NCBI GenBank assembly: GCA_934574095.1
Contig: CAKTMW010000014.1
Location: forward strand, 1 to 42,099
Direction of reading: 5' to 3'
Source of the DNA: an uncultured Oscillospiraceae bacterium
Lineage (GTDB): Bacteria > Bacillota > Clostridia > Oscillospirales > Oscillospiraceae
DNA: 42,099 nucleotides
In this document: piece by piece, positions 1 through 9,975 of the stretch
How the letters are laid out: each line of letters starts with the position of its first letter
Position numbering within the stretch: the first letter of the stretch is position 1
Notes under the pieces: model-generated
Told to the model about the DNA's origin: nothing
Database searches by the model: none
What the model saw: only the letters and a program-made list of their open reading frames with translations
Made by a program: the position numbers and the translations under genes

Positions 1-609
1 CAGCGGGATCATAACCCCGTTCTCATCCTCACCGACGGCGTCATGGGCACCATCATGGAGCCGGTGGAGCTGCCGGAAATGCGCAGCGACGAGGAAGTGA
101 AAGCCTTGAAGGACGCCCTGCGTCCCACCTCCGCCGTGGGCCACGACTCCACCAGGGAGCCCCGCGGTATCGTGGCGGCAGGCCGTTGGTCCACCAAGGA
201 TCAGGAGCAGGCCTGCCGGGAGATGGAAGCCCTGTACGACAGCTGGAAAAAGGACGTGCAGGTGGAGACCCTGTTCCTTGACGATGCGGAGCTGGTGCTG
301 ACCGGCTACGGCATCTGCGGCCGTATCGCCCGCAGCGCGGTGAAGCTGCTGCGTAACCAGGGCTGCAAGGTTGGCTTCATCCGCCCCAAGACTCTCAACC
401 CATTTCCCTATGACACCTACACCGGACTGGACTTCGACCGTGTGAAGGCCATTCTGGATGTGGAAATGTCCATCCCCGCCCAGATGATCCACGACGTGAA
501 GCTGGCGGTCATGGATCGCTGTCCCATCCACACCTGTCTCCACGCGGGCGGCGAGATCATGGGCCGCGACGAGGTCATTCAGGCAGCCAAGGCGCTGCTG
601 GAACGCTGA
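1..609 (+). CDS. vorB: 2-oxoacid:ferredoxin oxidoreductase, alpha subunit (VorB-like), 5' truncated by window edge
   Basis: The frame is open from base 1 and ends in TGA at 607-609, so about 200 C-terminal residues are visible. The part seen (HNPVLILTDGVMG, then a long C-terminal domain with FIRPKTLNPFPY) fits the pyrimidine-binding and domain II region of the alpha subunit of 2-oxoacid:ferredoxin oxidoreductases of the VOR/KOR type. The complex oxidatively decarboxylates a branched-chain 2-oxoacid or 2-oxoglutarate to acyl-CoA and passes electrons to ferredoxin in the cytoplasm. It is followed 16 bases later by the TPP subunit and then by the gamma subunit. The small ferredoxin-like delta subunit is not seen and probably lies upstream of the window. 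The exact substrate cannot be told from sequence alone. Confidence 0.88.
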   Translation, partial: QRDHNPVLILTDGVMGTIMEPVELPEMRSDEEVKALKDALRPTSAVGHDSTREPRGIVAAGRWSTKDQEQACREMEALYDSWKKDVQVETLFLDDAELVLTGYGICGRIARSAVKLLRNQGCKVGFIRPKTLNPFPYDTYTGLDFDRVKAILDVEMSIPAQMIHDVKLAVMDRCPIHTCLHAGGEIMGRDEVIQAAKALLER

Positions 610-625
610 AAGGAGGCGCCGGAAT

Positions 626-1378
626 ATGGAAAAAGTCTACGCAAGAACGAAAGGCATCAAGGCCGACATGGTGTCCGGCTTCTGCCCCGGCTGTATGCAC
701 TCCACCATCATCAAGCTCATCGGCGAGGTGCTGGAGGAAATGAACCTGCTGGACAAGGCCGCCTGCGCCGTGGGCGTGGGCTGCTGCGGCCTGCATATGG
801 ATTACATCACCTATGACTACTTTCTGGCGGCCCACGGCCGGGCCTGCGCGGTGGCCACCGGTGCCAAGCGCAGCAACCCGGAGTCCCTGGTATTCACCTA
901 TCAGGGCGACGGCGATCTGGCCTCCATCGGTCTGGCGGAAACCATGTCCGCCGCCAACCGTGGTGAGAACTTCACTGTCATCTTCGTCAATAACGGCATC
1001 TACGGCATGACCGGCGGCCAGATGGCCCCCACCACGCTGGTGGGCATGAAGGCAACCACCGCCCCAAAAGGCCGTGATCCGAAGGAGCACGGCTACCCCA
1101 TGCACATGTGCGAGATCCTCAATCAGCTGACGGCTCCCTACTATCTGGAGCGCACCAGCTGCAACACGCCTGCCAATGTCAATAAGACCAAGGCTGCTAT
1201 CAAGAAGGCATTCCAGAACCAGCTGGACGGCAAGGGCTTCTCTATGGTGGAGATCGTCACCAGCTGCCCCACCAACTGGGGCCTTGACCCGCTGGAGTCC
1301 CTGAACTTCCTGGAGCAGAACATGCTGAAGGAATTTCCGCTGGGTGTCATCCGGGATAAGAGCAAGGAGGAGGCGTGA
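626..1378 (+). CDS. vorA: 2-oxoacid:ferredoxin oxidoreductase, TPP-binding beta subunit (VorA-like)
   Basis: A 250-residue protein with the TPP-binding signature GDGD...NN (QGDGDLASIGLAE, then FVNNGIYGMTGGQ). Cysteines near the N-terminus (FCPGCMHS, VGCCGLHMDY) are typical of the subunit that binds thiamine diphosphate and one Fe-S cluster. It has the usual length for this subunit. Start ATG 626 follows AAAGGAGG at 609-616. The stop overlaps the approach to vorC. Together with the genes on either side it forms the catalytic core of a ferredoxin-reducing acyl-CoA synthase, as expected in an amino-acid-fermenting anaerobe. VOR versus KOR specificity is uncertain. Confidence 0.92.
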   Translation: MEKVYARTKGIKADMVSGFCPGCMHSTIIKLIGEVLEEMNLLDKAACAVGVGCCGLHMDYITYDYFLAAHGRACAVATGAKRSNPESLVFTYQGDGDLASIGLAETMSAANRGENFTVIFVNNGIYGMTGGQMAPTTLVGMKATTAPKGRDPKEHGYPMHMCEILNQLTAPYYLERTSCNTPANVNKTKAAIKKAFQNQLDGKGFSMVEIVTSCPTNWGLDPLESLNFLEQNMLKEFPLGVIRDKSKEEA

Positions 1379-1380
1379 AT

Positions 1381-1926
1381 ATGGAACGGAATCTGATGGT
1401 GGCCGGCTTCGGCGGTCAGGGCGTCATGACGCTGGGCAAATTCCTGGCGGAAGCCACCTGCGACAGCACGGATAAAAATGTCACCTTTTTCCCCTCCTAC
1501 GGCGCGGAGCAGCGTGGCGGCACGGCCAACTGCTACGTGGTCATCTCCGATGACGATATCGGCGCGCCGCTGGGCGACAGCATGGACGATCTCATCGTCA
1601 TGAACGACCCCAGCCTCAACAAGTTCCTCTATAAGCTGGTGCCCGGCGGCACGTTGTTCATCAACAGCTCTATCGTCACCAGTGCCATCACCCGCGAGGA
1701 TATCAAGGTGGTGAAGGTCCCCGTCACCGAAATGGCTTTGGAGATGGGCAATGCCAAGGTGCTGAACATCATCATGCTGGGCGCTTACGTGGGCTATACG
1801 CAGGTCGTTCCGGAGAACGTGGTGTGGCAGACCATTGAGCACAAGCTGGGCAAAAAGCCCAAGCTGCTGCCCCTGAACAGGCAGGCCTTTGAAGCGGGCC
1901 TGAAAATCGGCAAGGATGCCCGATAA
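1381..1926 (+). CDS. vorC: 2-oxoacid:ferredoxin oxidoreductase, gamma subunit (VorC-like)
   Basis: A 181-residue protein that opens with GFGGQGVMTLGKFLAEA, the glycine-rich signature of the gamma (CoA-binding) subunit of 2-oxoacid:acceptor oxidoreductases. YGAEQRGGTANCYV is also typical of the family. I chose ATG 1381 because AAGGAGGAG at 1364-1372 is well spaced for it; the in-frame GTG at 1375 lies too close. It is the last gene of the vor operon, because an intrinsic terminator follows at 1945. Confidence 0.92.
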   Translation: MERNLMVAGFGGQGVMTLGKFLAEATCDSTDKNVTFFPSYGAEQRGGTANCYVVISDDDIGAPLGDSMDDLIVMNDPSLNKFLYKLVPGGTLFINSSIVTSAITREDIKVVKVPVTEMALEMGNAKVLNIIMLGAYVGYTQVVPENVVWQTIEHKLGKKPKLLPLNRQAFEAGLKIGKDAR

Positions 1927-1944
1927 TATTTCTTAATACGAAAC

Positions 1945-1985
1945 AGAGCCCCGTGGATGTTTCTCCACGGGGCTCTTGTGTTTCA
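1945..1985 (+). terminator. intrinsic terminator of vor operon
   Basis: A perfect 13-bp stem (1945-1957 with 1964-1976, AGAGCCCCGTGGA and its complement) with a 6-base loop, followed by a T-rich tract, 18 bases after the vorC stop. Confidence 0.88.
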
Positions 1986-2057
1986 TTGAATCATTTGGTA
2001 AACTGGTTAGAGAGTGTGAAAAAAATCACAGAATACAGATATTTGGAGGGCTTCCCT

Positions 2058-3284
2058 ATGAAACAACTGAACCGCTGGGTCTACGCCATCGTGGGCGTGA
2101 TCGTGCTGCTGTTCGCCGGTCTTGTGTACGCGTGGAGCGTGCTGAGCACCCCCATCGCCGCCGAGTTCACCAGCTGGACAAAAGCGCAGCTGAGCCTGAC
2201 CTTCACCATCGTCATGATCCTGTTCTGCATCGGCTCGCTGCTGTGCGGCCTTCTCAGCGGCAAGCTCAGCGCCAAAATGTCCGTGCGCATCGGCGCGGTG
2301 CTGTTTTTGCTGGGCTTCTTTCTGGCCAGCCGCACCCAGTCCGTGGCCATGCTGTACATCGGCTTCGGCGTACTGTGCGGCCTCAGCTCCGGCCTGTGCT
2401 ACAACGCCGTCATGAGCACCATGGTGCGCTGGTTCCCCGACCGTCCCGGCCTGATCTCCGGTGTGCTGCTGATGGGCTTCGGCGGCGGCAGCTTCATCAT
2501 CGGCAAGCTCTATCAGGCGTGGACGCCCGACTGGATCGGCGGCTGGCGGGTCAGCTTCGTGGTGCTGGGCGTCATCATTTTTGTGGTGCTGGCTATCTGC
2601 TCCTTCTTCTTTGTGGCGCCCGGCGCGGACTTCGTGGCCCCGGCCGCCAAGGGCGGCAAGACCGCCGTCAAGGTGGTGGGCCGCGACCATAAGCCCCTGG
2701 AAATGGTGAAAAAGCCCACCTTCTGGCTGTACTATGTGTGGGCCATCGCCGTCAGCGCGGCGGGCCTTGCCCTGATCTCTCAGGCCAGCGGCGTGGTGTG
2801 GGAGGCCAGCGCCGACCAGACCGCCGGCGCGGTAGCCACCATCGTGGGCCTGATCTCCATCTGCAACGCCGTGGGCCGTGTGCTGTTCGGCGGTATGTAC
2901 GATAAGTATGGCCGCAGCCTGTCCATGCAGCTGGTGAACATCCTGTTCATTATCACCGCCGGGGTGCTGATCCTGGCGCTGAGCACCCGCAGCATCGTGG
3001 TGGTCATCATCGGCTTTGTGCTGGGCGGTCTGGCCTACTCCGGCGTGACCCCCACCAACTCCGCCTTCTGCCGCGCCTATTTTGGTCCGGCGCACTATCC
3101 GGTCAACTTCCCCCTCATCAACAGCAACCTGATCTTCGCCAGCTTCGGCAGCACCATCTCCGGCGCGCTGTTTGATGCCAGCGGCTCCTATAACGCCACG
3201 TTTTTCCTGATCATCGGTCTGGCCGCGGCGGGCATCCTGTGCTCCCTGGGCATTTCGGTGTGTGACAGAAAGAACCGGGCATAA
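2058..3284 (+). CDS. OFA-family MFS transporter (oxalate/formate antiporter-like)
   Basis: A 408-residue membrane protein with about 12 hydrophobic segments in two halves, separated by a charged cytoplasmic loop near residue 205 (GRDHKPLEMVKKPTFWLYY). The opening NRWVYAIVGVIVLLFAGLVYAWSV is close to the N-terminal signature of the OFA branch of the major facilitator superfamily, which exchanges small carboxylates. Start ATG 2058 is chosen over an upstream in-frame start because TTGGAGGG at 2043-2050 precedes it and because the longer form would begin inside the vor terminator. It directly follows the vor operon, so an organic-acid substrate is plausible but unproven. Confidence 0.85.
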   Translation: MKQLNRWVYAIVGVIVLLFAGLVYAWSVLSTPIAAEFTSWTKAQLSLTFTIVMILFCIGSLLCGLLSGKLSAKMSVRIGAVLFLLGFFLASRTQSVAMLYIGFGVLCGLSSGLCYNAVMSTMVRWFPDRPGLISGVLLMGFGGGSFIIGKLYQAWTPDWIGGWRVSFVVLGVIIFVVLAICSFFFVAPGADFVAPAAKGGKTAVKVVGRDHKPLEMVKKPTFWLYYVWAIAVSAAGLALISQASGVVWEASADQTAGAVATIVGLISICNAVGRVLFGGMYDKYGRSLSMQLVNILFIITAGVLILALSTRSIVVVIIGFVLGGLAYSGVTPTNSAFCRAYFGPAHYPVNFPLINSNLIFASFGSTISGALFDASGSYNATFFLIIGLAAAGILCSLGISVCDRKNRA

Positions 3285-3310
3285 GCGCTTCGGTATCATT
3301 GCGGCTTTTG

Positions 3311-3340
3311 ACTCCCGCGCGGTGCGCGGGAGTTTTTCTC
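3311..3340 (+). terminator. intrinsic terminator after MFS gene
   Basis: A 10-bp stem ACTCCCGCGC/GCGCGGGAGT (3311-3320 with 3324-3333) with a 3-base loop and a run of T at 3333-3337. Confidence 0.88.
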
Positions 3341-3350
3341 CCAATTCCTC

Positions 3351-3379
3351 TTTACAAACCGTATAACACGGTGTATAAT
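3351..3379 (+). promoter_or_regulatory. sigma-A promoter for the XRE regulator gene
   Basis: TTTACA at 3351-3356 and a perfect TATAAT at 3374-3379, separated by exactly 17 bases and about 60 bases upstream of the start codon at 3441. Confidence 0.8.
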
Positions 3380-3440
3380 TTACAGGCTGTATTCAGTCGA
3401 AAGAAGCAAAAGAAACCGGAAATAAGGGTGAGAGAGCAAC

Positions 3441-4094
3441 ATGGCAACTGATTTTTCCCGTACCCTGTCCCTGCTGCGGCAGGAGGCGGGCATTTCCCAG
3501 CGCAAGGCGGCCGCCGCCCTGGGCATCTCCCAGGCGCTGCTGAGCCATTACGAAAACGGCATCCGCGAGCCGGGTCTGGCCTTTGTGACCCGCGCCTGCG
3601 ATTTCTATCACGTGTCGGCGGACTATCTGCTGGGCCGCAGCTCCAGCCGCGACGGCAGCATCATCGAAGCGGCGGAGCTGTATGACGCCAGCGATGAAAA
3701 GGGTACCCTGAAGGGCAGTATTCTGGCCACGCTGCAAAAGAAGCTGGTGGTCAACACCACCGGCGTACTGTTCGACCTGCTGGGCAAATGGGGCGACCGG
3801 GCGGCCATCACCGCCGCCGGGGACTATCTCAGCACCGGGCTCTATACCCTGCTGCGGCACTTCTACCGCCACTCTGGCGGCAACGAGGACTTTTTCGCCA
3901 CCGACGCGGTGGATTTTGACGCCGGTGTGGTGGACGCCGCCATGCTCCGCAGCCGTGCGGCCTACCTGCGGGCCCTGTCCGCCGCGGAGCAGCTGCCGGA
4001 GCTGAACTCCGACGCCCTCACCGCCGCCCCCGGCCTGGGCCAGAGCACCGCCCAGGTGGTCCACAACGTGGACGAACTGGCGGGGAAACGGTGA
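3441..4094 (+). CDS. XRE-family transcriptional regulator with a C-terminal domain of unknown role
   Basis: A 217-residue protein. Residues 5-65 form a clear Cro/CI helix-turn-helix (SLLRQEAGISQRKAAAALGI, then LSHYENGIREPGLAFV...CDFYHVSADYLLGRS). The remaining 150 residues are mostly helical in character and have no motif I recognise; they may serve for dimerisation or ligand sensing. It has its own promoter, stands between two terminator-like elements and is transcribed alone, so its target may be remote. It has no signal peptide or membrane segment. Confidence 0.85.
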   Translation: MATDFSRTLSLLRQEAGISQRKAAAALGISQALLSHYENGIREPGLAFVTRACDFYHVSADYLLGRSSSRDGSIIEAAELYDASDEKGTLKGSILATLQKKLVVNTTGVLFDLLGKWGDRAAITAAGDYLSTGLYTLLRHFYRHSGGNEDFFATDAVDFDAGVVDAAMLRSRAAYLRALSAAEQLPELNSDALTAAPGLGQSTAQVVHNVDELAGKR

Positions 4095-4148
4095 ATTTGA
4101 TCCGCAGGGTGATGTGACCGCCATTCGTGCATGCTCGTTAAACGGCTT

Positions 4149-4225
4149 GTAGGGGCGGACGACTCTGTCCGCCCTGACGTTGACAGGATAGCTTTTTGCG
4201 GGCGGACAGAGTCGTCCGCCCCTAC
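4149..4225. repeat. long perfect inverted repeat, GTAGGGGCGG family
   Basis: Two perfect 26-base inverted arms (4149-4174 and 4200-4225) flank a 25-base spacer. Each arm is itself palindromic (GGGCGGAC...GTCCGCCC). It ends 35 bases before lepA and belongs to the dispersed GTAGGGG...CCCCTAC palindromes of this window. A role as a terminator or attenuator is possible, but there is no T tract. Confidence 0.9.
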
Positions 4226-4260
4226 GAAATCTGACACTTCCTCAAGGAGGCTTTCATTAT

Positions 4261-6069
<1,809 letters not shown>

Positions 6070-6163
6070 TTCTTGCCCTCTTGCGAGCGTCAGCGAGCCG
6101 CCGCTGTGCGGCGTCATTCAAATTGGCGCGCGAAGCGCCGTTGAAAAGCGAAGCTTTTCCAAC
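6070..6163. other. hairpin-rich insert between lepA and its duplicated 3' end
   Basis: A 94-base segment that separates the two lepA tails. It contains three small hairpins: GCCGC/GCGGC (6097-6101, 6108-6112), GGCGC/GCGCC (6125-6129, 6135-6139) and GAAAAGC/GCTTTTC with a GAA loop (6143-6149, 6153-6159). It begins with TTCTTGCCC, the exact complement of the GGGCAAGAA that opens the duplicated tail. No integrase or other gene is present. Confidence 0.75.
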
Positions 6164-6248
6164 GGGCAAGAAAAAGATGCGTAACCTTGGTACGGTGCAA
6201 GTTCCCACGGAAGCCTTCATGGCCGTTCTCAAGCTGGACAGCGATTGA
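6164..6248 (+). pseudogene. displaced duplicate of the lepA 3' end
   Basis: The 85 bases match 5985-6069 at 74 positions. The first 18 bases are identical (GGGCAAGAAAAAGATGCG). All 11 later differences are third-position or otherwise silent changes (including TAA versus TGA), so the encoded tail [19 protein letters not shown]... is unchanged. It is out of frame with lepA and has no start signal, so it is not a gene. It sits directly before the strong terminator, so it is probably the original lepA 3' end. Confidence 0.9.
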
Positions 6249-6253
6249 TATAC

Positions 6254-6284
6254 AAAAAAGACGGCCGCTGGCCGTCTTTTTTAT
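6254..6284 (+). terminator. intrinsic terminator of lepA
   Basis: A perfect 13-bp stem AAAAAAGACGGCC/GGCCGTCTTTTTT (6254-6266 with 6270-6282) with a 3-base loop and a T6 tail. It starts six bases after the duplicated lepA tail. Confidence 0.92.
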
Positions 6285-6295
6285 TGGTCGTTTTG

Positions 6296-6548
6296 TGGCG
6301 GCGGCCTAAGAGCAGGCCGCCGTGAACAACGCAACAGCTTCTACCGTTGCAGCAATGAGCGGCAGCGGCGCAAGAAGAAGGTCGATTCGTCATACGCGGC
6401 GAAAATAAACAGTCTCCGTAATCGCGTGGTATAAGGCAATAAATTTGCATAAAGAATAGCGTGGGCGGATTCTTAAACCGCAGGTTTAAGCGGCCCTTTT
6501 GGACACTTTTGGGGCCGAGGCCAAAAGTGTCCCGCGTCCGAAGACGCG
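6296..6548 (+). repeat. structured intergenic repeat, copy 1 (left end missing)
   Basis: It shares with copies 2 and 3 the blocks GAGCGGCAGCGGCGCAAGA (6357-6375), GATTCGTCATACG (6384-6396) and the CTTAAACC-gca-GGTTTAAG hairpin (6472-6490). The right end has the terminal hairpin GGACACTTTTGG/CCAAAAGTGTCC (6501-6512, 6521-6532) and the outer hairpin CGCGTC-cgaa-GACGCG (6533-6548). At the left, a GGCGGCC/GGCCGCC hairpin (about 6300-6321) replaces the usual end. This stretch holds no gene; the frame that is open in copies 2 and 3 is interrupted here by TAA. Confidence 0.85.
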
Positions 6549-6588
6549 GAATACTTCACCATAGAGCGTGAAACACTCACCTGCCTGA

Positions 6589-6638
6589 CAAACAAAAAAC
6601 ACGCCTGACCCTCCGGTCAGGCGTGTTTTTGTTGTCAG
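6589..6638 (-). terminator. intrinsic terminator of ptsH
   Basis: The stem ACACGCCTGACC/GGTCAGGCGTGT around a CTCC loop (centre 6612) is extended by A and T runs on both sides. It lies just after the ptsH stop on the minus strand, and the A/T flanks would allow it to work in both directions. Confidence 0.88.
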
Positions 6639-6641
6639 ATG

Positions 6642-6905
6642 TTACTCGCCCAGCTGATGCTCCACCAGCTCGCTCAGGGCGTCCACGGCGGCGTTCTCGT
6701 CGCTGCCGTCGGCGATCAGGGTGATGGTGGTCCCCTTCACGATGCCCAGGCTCAGCACACCCAGCAGGCTCTTGGCGTTCACGCGGCGCTCTTCCTTCTC
6801 CACCCAGATGCCGCTCTTAAACTCGTTGGCCTTCTGAATAAAATAGGTGGCGGGTCTGGCGTGCAGGCCGACCTCGTTATTCACGGTAACTTCCTTCGTA
6901 TACAT
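6642..6905 (-). CDS. ptsH: HPr phosphocarrier protein
   Basis: An 87-residue cytosolic protein of normal HPr length. GLHARPAT carries the phosphorylatable histidine. VNAKSLLGVLSLGI contains the regulatory serine that HPr kinase modifies in Firmicutes. It transfers phosphate from enzyme I to sugar-specific EIIA domains and, when phosphorylated on serine, supports CcpA-type repression. The histidine is present, so this is HPr rather than Crh. It stands alone with its own promoter and terminator; no ptsI follows in this window. Start ATG 6905 is preceded by AAGGAGA. Confidence 0.95.
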   Translation of the reverse strand: MYTKEVTVNNEVGLHARPATYFIQKANEFKSGIWVEKEERRVNAKSLLGVLSLGIVKGTTITLIADGSDENAAVDALSELVEHQLGE

Positions 6906-6961
6906 TGTCCGTTCTCCTTCACGTCAGAATCTCGGCTCATGCCGATACTCACACTATTACT

Positions 6962-6989
6962 ATTATATCGAAACGGCGGCATAATGCAA
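6962..6989 (-). promoter_or_regulatory. promoter of ptsH
   Basis: On the minus strand, TTGCAT (6984-6989) and TATAAT (6962-6967) are separated by 16 bases, about 57 bases upstream of the start codon. Confidence 0.7.
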
Positions 6990-7064
6990 TAGCCATTCCC
7001 ACAAAATATCAACGCCCGCCAACAAAAATGAGTGTGAAAACTGTCACATTCGCCAAAAACTGCT

Positions 7065-9464
7065 CTATTTCAGCTCCACCACCGTGACGCCTGCCTCGCC
7101 CTCGCCATAGCGGCCCAGCCGGAAGGACTTCACCGCCCGGTTCCGCTTCAGCATTTCGTGCACCGCCTTGCGCAGCGCGCCGGTGCCCTTGCCGTGGATG
7201 ATGGTGACGGTGCCCAGCTTGGCCATGACGGCGGCGTCGATGTAGTTCTCCACCACGCTCTCGGCCTCCAGCGTCTCCATGCCCCGGATGTCCAATTCGG
7301 AGGCGGCGCGGGCCGCCAATTGAATCTGCGGTGACACGTTCTTCCGCTGGGCGGCGGCCGCCTGCTTCTTCCGTTTTTCGATCTCCTCGGCGGATTCCAG
7401 CAGCCGCACCTGCCCGGCCTTCACGGTCATTTTCATCTTCCCGGCCTGTAACAGCATGGAGCCGTCGCCGTTGACGTTCAGCACCGTGGCGGCGGTCTTC
7501 ACTCCCGCCAGCTCCACCAGATCGCCCACGGCGATGGGGCGGCTGGGCGCAGGTGCTTCCGGCTCCTGATCCCGGCTGTGCAGCACCGCCTCCGCCTCCT
7601 TCAAGTCGTGGCGGATGGCGGCCTTGGCGTCGTTCACCTGCTGGAAGTTGGCAGCGCGGGTCTGCTGCTTCCGCAGCTCCTCTAGCTGGACGAATATCTC
7701 CTCCGTTTTCTGCTGAGCCTCCCGCACGATGCGCTTGGCCTCGGCCTCGCCCTTGGCGCGGGCGTTCTCCTTGGCCTTTTCCATCTGCTCCCGGAAGATA
7801 CGTGCCTTGCGGGCGTCCTCCTCCCGCTGCTGCCACAGGCGGTTGGCCTCGGTCTGGGCCTTTTCCAGCCGCTGCCGCTTCTCCTCCAGCTGGGCCAGCA
7901 CGTCCTCAAAGCGGAGGGACTCGCTGTCCATCTGGGCCTTGGCGTCGGCGATGACGCTCTCGTCCAGTCCCAGCCGCCGGGAGATGGCGAAGGCGTTGGA
8001 TTTGCCGGGGATGCCCACCAGCAGACGGTAGGTGGGCCGCAGCGTCTGCACGTCGAATTCGCAGCTGGCGTTTTCCACCCCCGCCGTGGTCATGGCGAAG
8101 GTTTTCAGCTCCGCGTAGTGGGTGGTGGCGGCGATCAGCGCACCCTTTGACCGGGCGTGCTGGATAATGGCGATGGCCAGCGCCGCACCCTCCACCGGGT
8201 CGGTGCCCGCGCCCAGCTCGTCGAACAAAATCAGGCTGTCGTCGTCCGCCTGCCGCAGGATTTCCACCGTGTTAGACATATGGGCGGAGAAGGTGGACAG
8301 GCTCTGCTCGATGGACTGCTCGTCGCCCACATCCGCCAGAATGCGGTCAAATACCCGCACCGTGGAGCCGCTGTCGGCGGGAATATGCAAGCCGCACTGG
8401 GCCATCAGGCACAGCAGGCCCAGGGTTTTCAGCGTCACCGTCTTGCCGCCGGTGTTGGGGCCGGTGATGACCAGCGTGTCGTAGTCGCCGCCCAGCTCCA
8501 CCGTCACCGGAACGGCCTTGGCCTGATCCAGCAGGGGATGCCGCGCCCGCTTCAGTGAAATCGCGCCCTTGCGCACCACCTCCGGGCGGCTGGCGTTCAT
8601 GGTATAGCTCAGCTGGGCGCGGGCAAAGATCATGTCCAGATGCACCAGCATGTCATAGTCCAGCAGGATGTACTCCATGGCGTCGGCGCACTGGGCGGAA
8701 AGCTCCCGCAGAATACGCTCGATCTCCTTTTCCTCGCGGGCCTCCAGCTCCTTCAGCTCGTTGTTGGCCTGCACCACCCCCATAGGCTCCACGAACAGCG
8801 TAGCCCCGGAGGAGGAGATGTCGTGCACCAGTCCCGGCAGGCTGCCCTTGCATTCCGCCTTCACCGGCACAACGAACCGCCCGTCCCGCTGGGTGATCAG
8901 CGCCTCCTGCAATACCTTGGCATAGGAGGGGGAGGAGATGATCTTCTGCAAAATCTGCCGTCCCTTGCTGGCGGCGATCCGCATTTTCCGCCGGATGTCC
9001 GTCAGTTCGGCGCTGGCGGTGTCGGCGATGGTCTCCTCGTCCAGAATAGCCCCGTGGATGCGGTCCTCCAGATATTTGTTGGTGTGCAGGGCGCTGAAAA
9101 ACCGGTCGATGGCCGTGGCCTCGCCCTTGCGCTCGGCGTCGTATTCATAGACCCGCCGGGCCGCTGTCAGCAGTCCTGCGATGTTCAGCAGCTCGCGGGT
9201 GTTCAGCATGCCGCCCCGGTCGGCTCTCGCCAGCGGCTCGGACACGTCCTTCACCCCGGAAAAGCTGGGGGAGCCGTACAGCCCCAGCCGCTCCTTGGCG
9301 GCGTCCGTCTCGTCCAGCAGCCGCAATACCTCCTGCCGCTCTGTGGCGGGCATGATATGGCGGCTTTTTTCCCGCGCCGCCTCGCTGACGGCCTTGGCCG
9401 ACAGCATTTCCAATACCGCCGGCAGCTCCAGCGTCCGTATGGATTTTTCAAATAATTCACTCAT
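7065..9464 (-). CDS. mutS2: MutS2 (RqcU-type ATPase with Smr domain)
   Basis: A 799-residue protein with the full MutS2 layout: N-terminal core and clamp helices; an ATPase with Walker A GPNTGGKTVTLKTLG near residue 335 and LFDELGAGTDP as Walker B; a long charged coiled coil (about 515-620); a linker; and a C-terminal Smr domain (LDIRGMETLEAESVV ... HGKGTGALR). MutS2 was described as an anti-recombinase. In Bacillus it is also implicated in splitting collided ribosomes (established family knowledge). It is the last gene of the minus-strand block and is separated from recO by repeat copy 2. Start ATG 9464 has AAGGAT upstream. Confidence 0.96.
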   Translation of the reverse strand: MSELFEKSIRTLELPAVLEMLSAKAVSEAAREKSRHIMPATERQEVLRLLDETDAAKERLGLYGSPSFSGVKDVSEPLARADRGGMLNTRELLNIAGLLTAARRVYEYDAERKGEATAIDRFFSALHTNKYLEDRIHGAILDEETIADTASAELTDIRRKMRIAASKGRQILQKIISSPSYAKVLQEALITQRDGRFVVPVKAECKGSLPGLVHDISSSGATLFVEPMGVVQANNELKELEAREEKEIERILRELSAQCADAMEYILLDYDMLVHLDMIFARAQLSYTMNASRPEVVRKGAISLKRARHPLLDQAKAVPVTVELGGDYDTLVITGPNTGGKTVTLKTLGLLCLMAQCGLHIPADSGSTVRVFDRILADVGDEQSIEQSLSTFSAHMSNTVEILRQADDDSLILFDELGAGTDPVEGAALAIAIIQHARSKGALIAATTHYAELKTFAMTTAGVENASCEFDVQTLRPTYRLLVGIPGKSNAFAISRRLGLDESVIADAKAQMDSESLRFEDVLAQLEEKRQRLEKAQTEANRLWQQREEDARKARIFREQMEKAKENARAKGEAEAKRIVREAQQKTEEIFVQLEELRKQQTRAANFQQVNDAKAAIRHDLKEAEAVLHSRDQEPEAPAPSRPIAVGDLVELAGVKTAATVLNVNGDGSMLLQAGKMKMTVKAGQVRLLESAEEIEKRKKQAAAAQRKNVSPQIQLAARAASELDIRGMETLEAESVVENYIDAAVMAKLGTVTIIHGKGTGALRKAVHEMLKRNRAVKSFRLGRYGEGEAGVTVVELK

Positions 9465-9510
9465 AATGTTGTATCCTTAGCTTGTTGTTTCTGTTGTGGG
9501 GGAGCATTTT

Positions 9511-9939
9511 GCCCTCCGGGGCGACTTACTTTTGCCCATGGTGGCAAAAGTAAGCAAAAACACCACTTAAACCTGCGGTTTAAGAATCCGCGCACGCTAT
9601 GCCTTGTTTTTAATTTGACACCATATACCACGCGTTCACAGGACACGGTTGTTTTCGCTGCGTATGACGAATCGTCTATCCCTCTTGCGCCGCTGCCGCT
9701 CATCTTCTCAACGGTAGAAACAGAAGCGTTGTTCGGTGTAATGATTAGCGGCAGCGGCACAGGAGCAGAGACGATTCGATAACAAAACGAAAAAGGAAAC
9801 CTCATGCGAACGTGTGGTATATGGCCGCAAATTTGTGTAAGGGCGTAGCGCGCCCGGAGGTGAAGGAACCGGAGGTTCCTTCCGGTGCTTTTGCCTACTT
9901 TTGTCACTGTTGACAAAAGTAGGTCGCGCCGGAGCGCGA
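9511..9939 (-). repeat. structured intergenic repeat, copy 2 (full length, inverted)
   Basis: 429 bases, in the opposite orientation to copies 1 and 3. Left outer hairpin GCCC-tccg-GGGC (9511-9522); left terminal hairpin CTTACTTTTGCC/GGCAAAAGTAAG (9525-9536, 9543-9554); inner hairpin CTTAAACC/GGTTTAAG (9566-9584). Right side: GAAGGAACC/GGTTCCTTC (9862-9882), terminal hairpin CCTACTTTTGTC/GACAAAAGTAGG (9894-9905, 9912-9923) and outer hairpin TCGCGC-cgga-GCGCGA (9924-9939). The stretch between recO and mutS2 holds no credible gene. Confidence 0.9.
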
Positions 9940-9975
9940 AACATTCCCCCTCCCCGCCGGGGCGCGGACACCCCC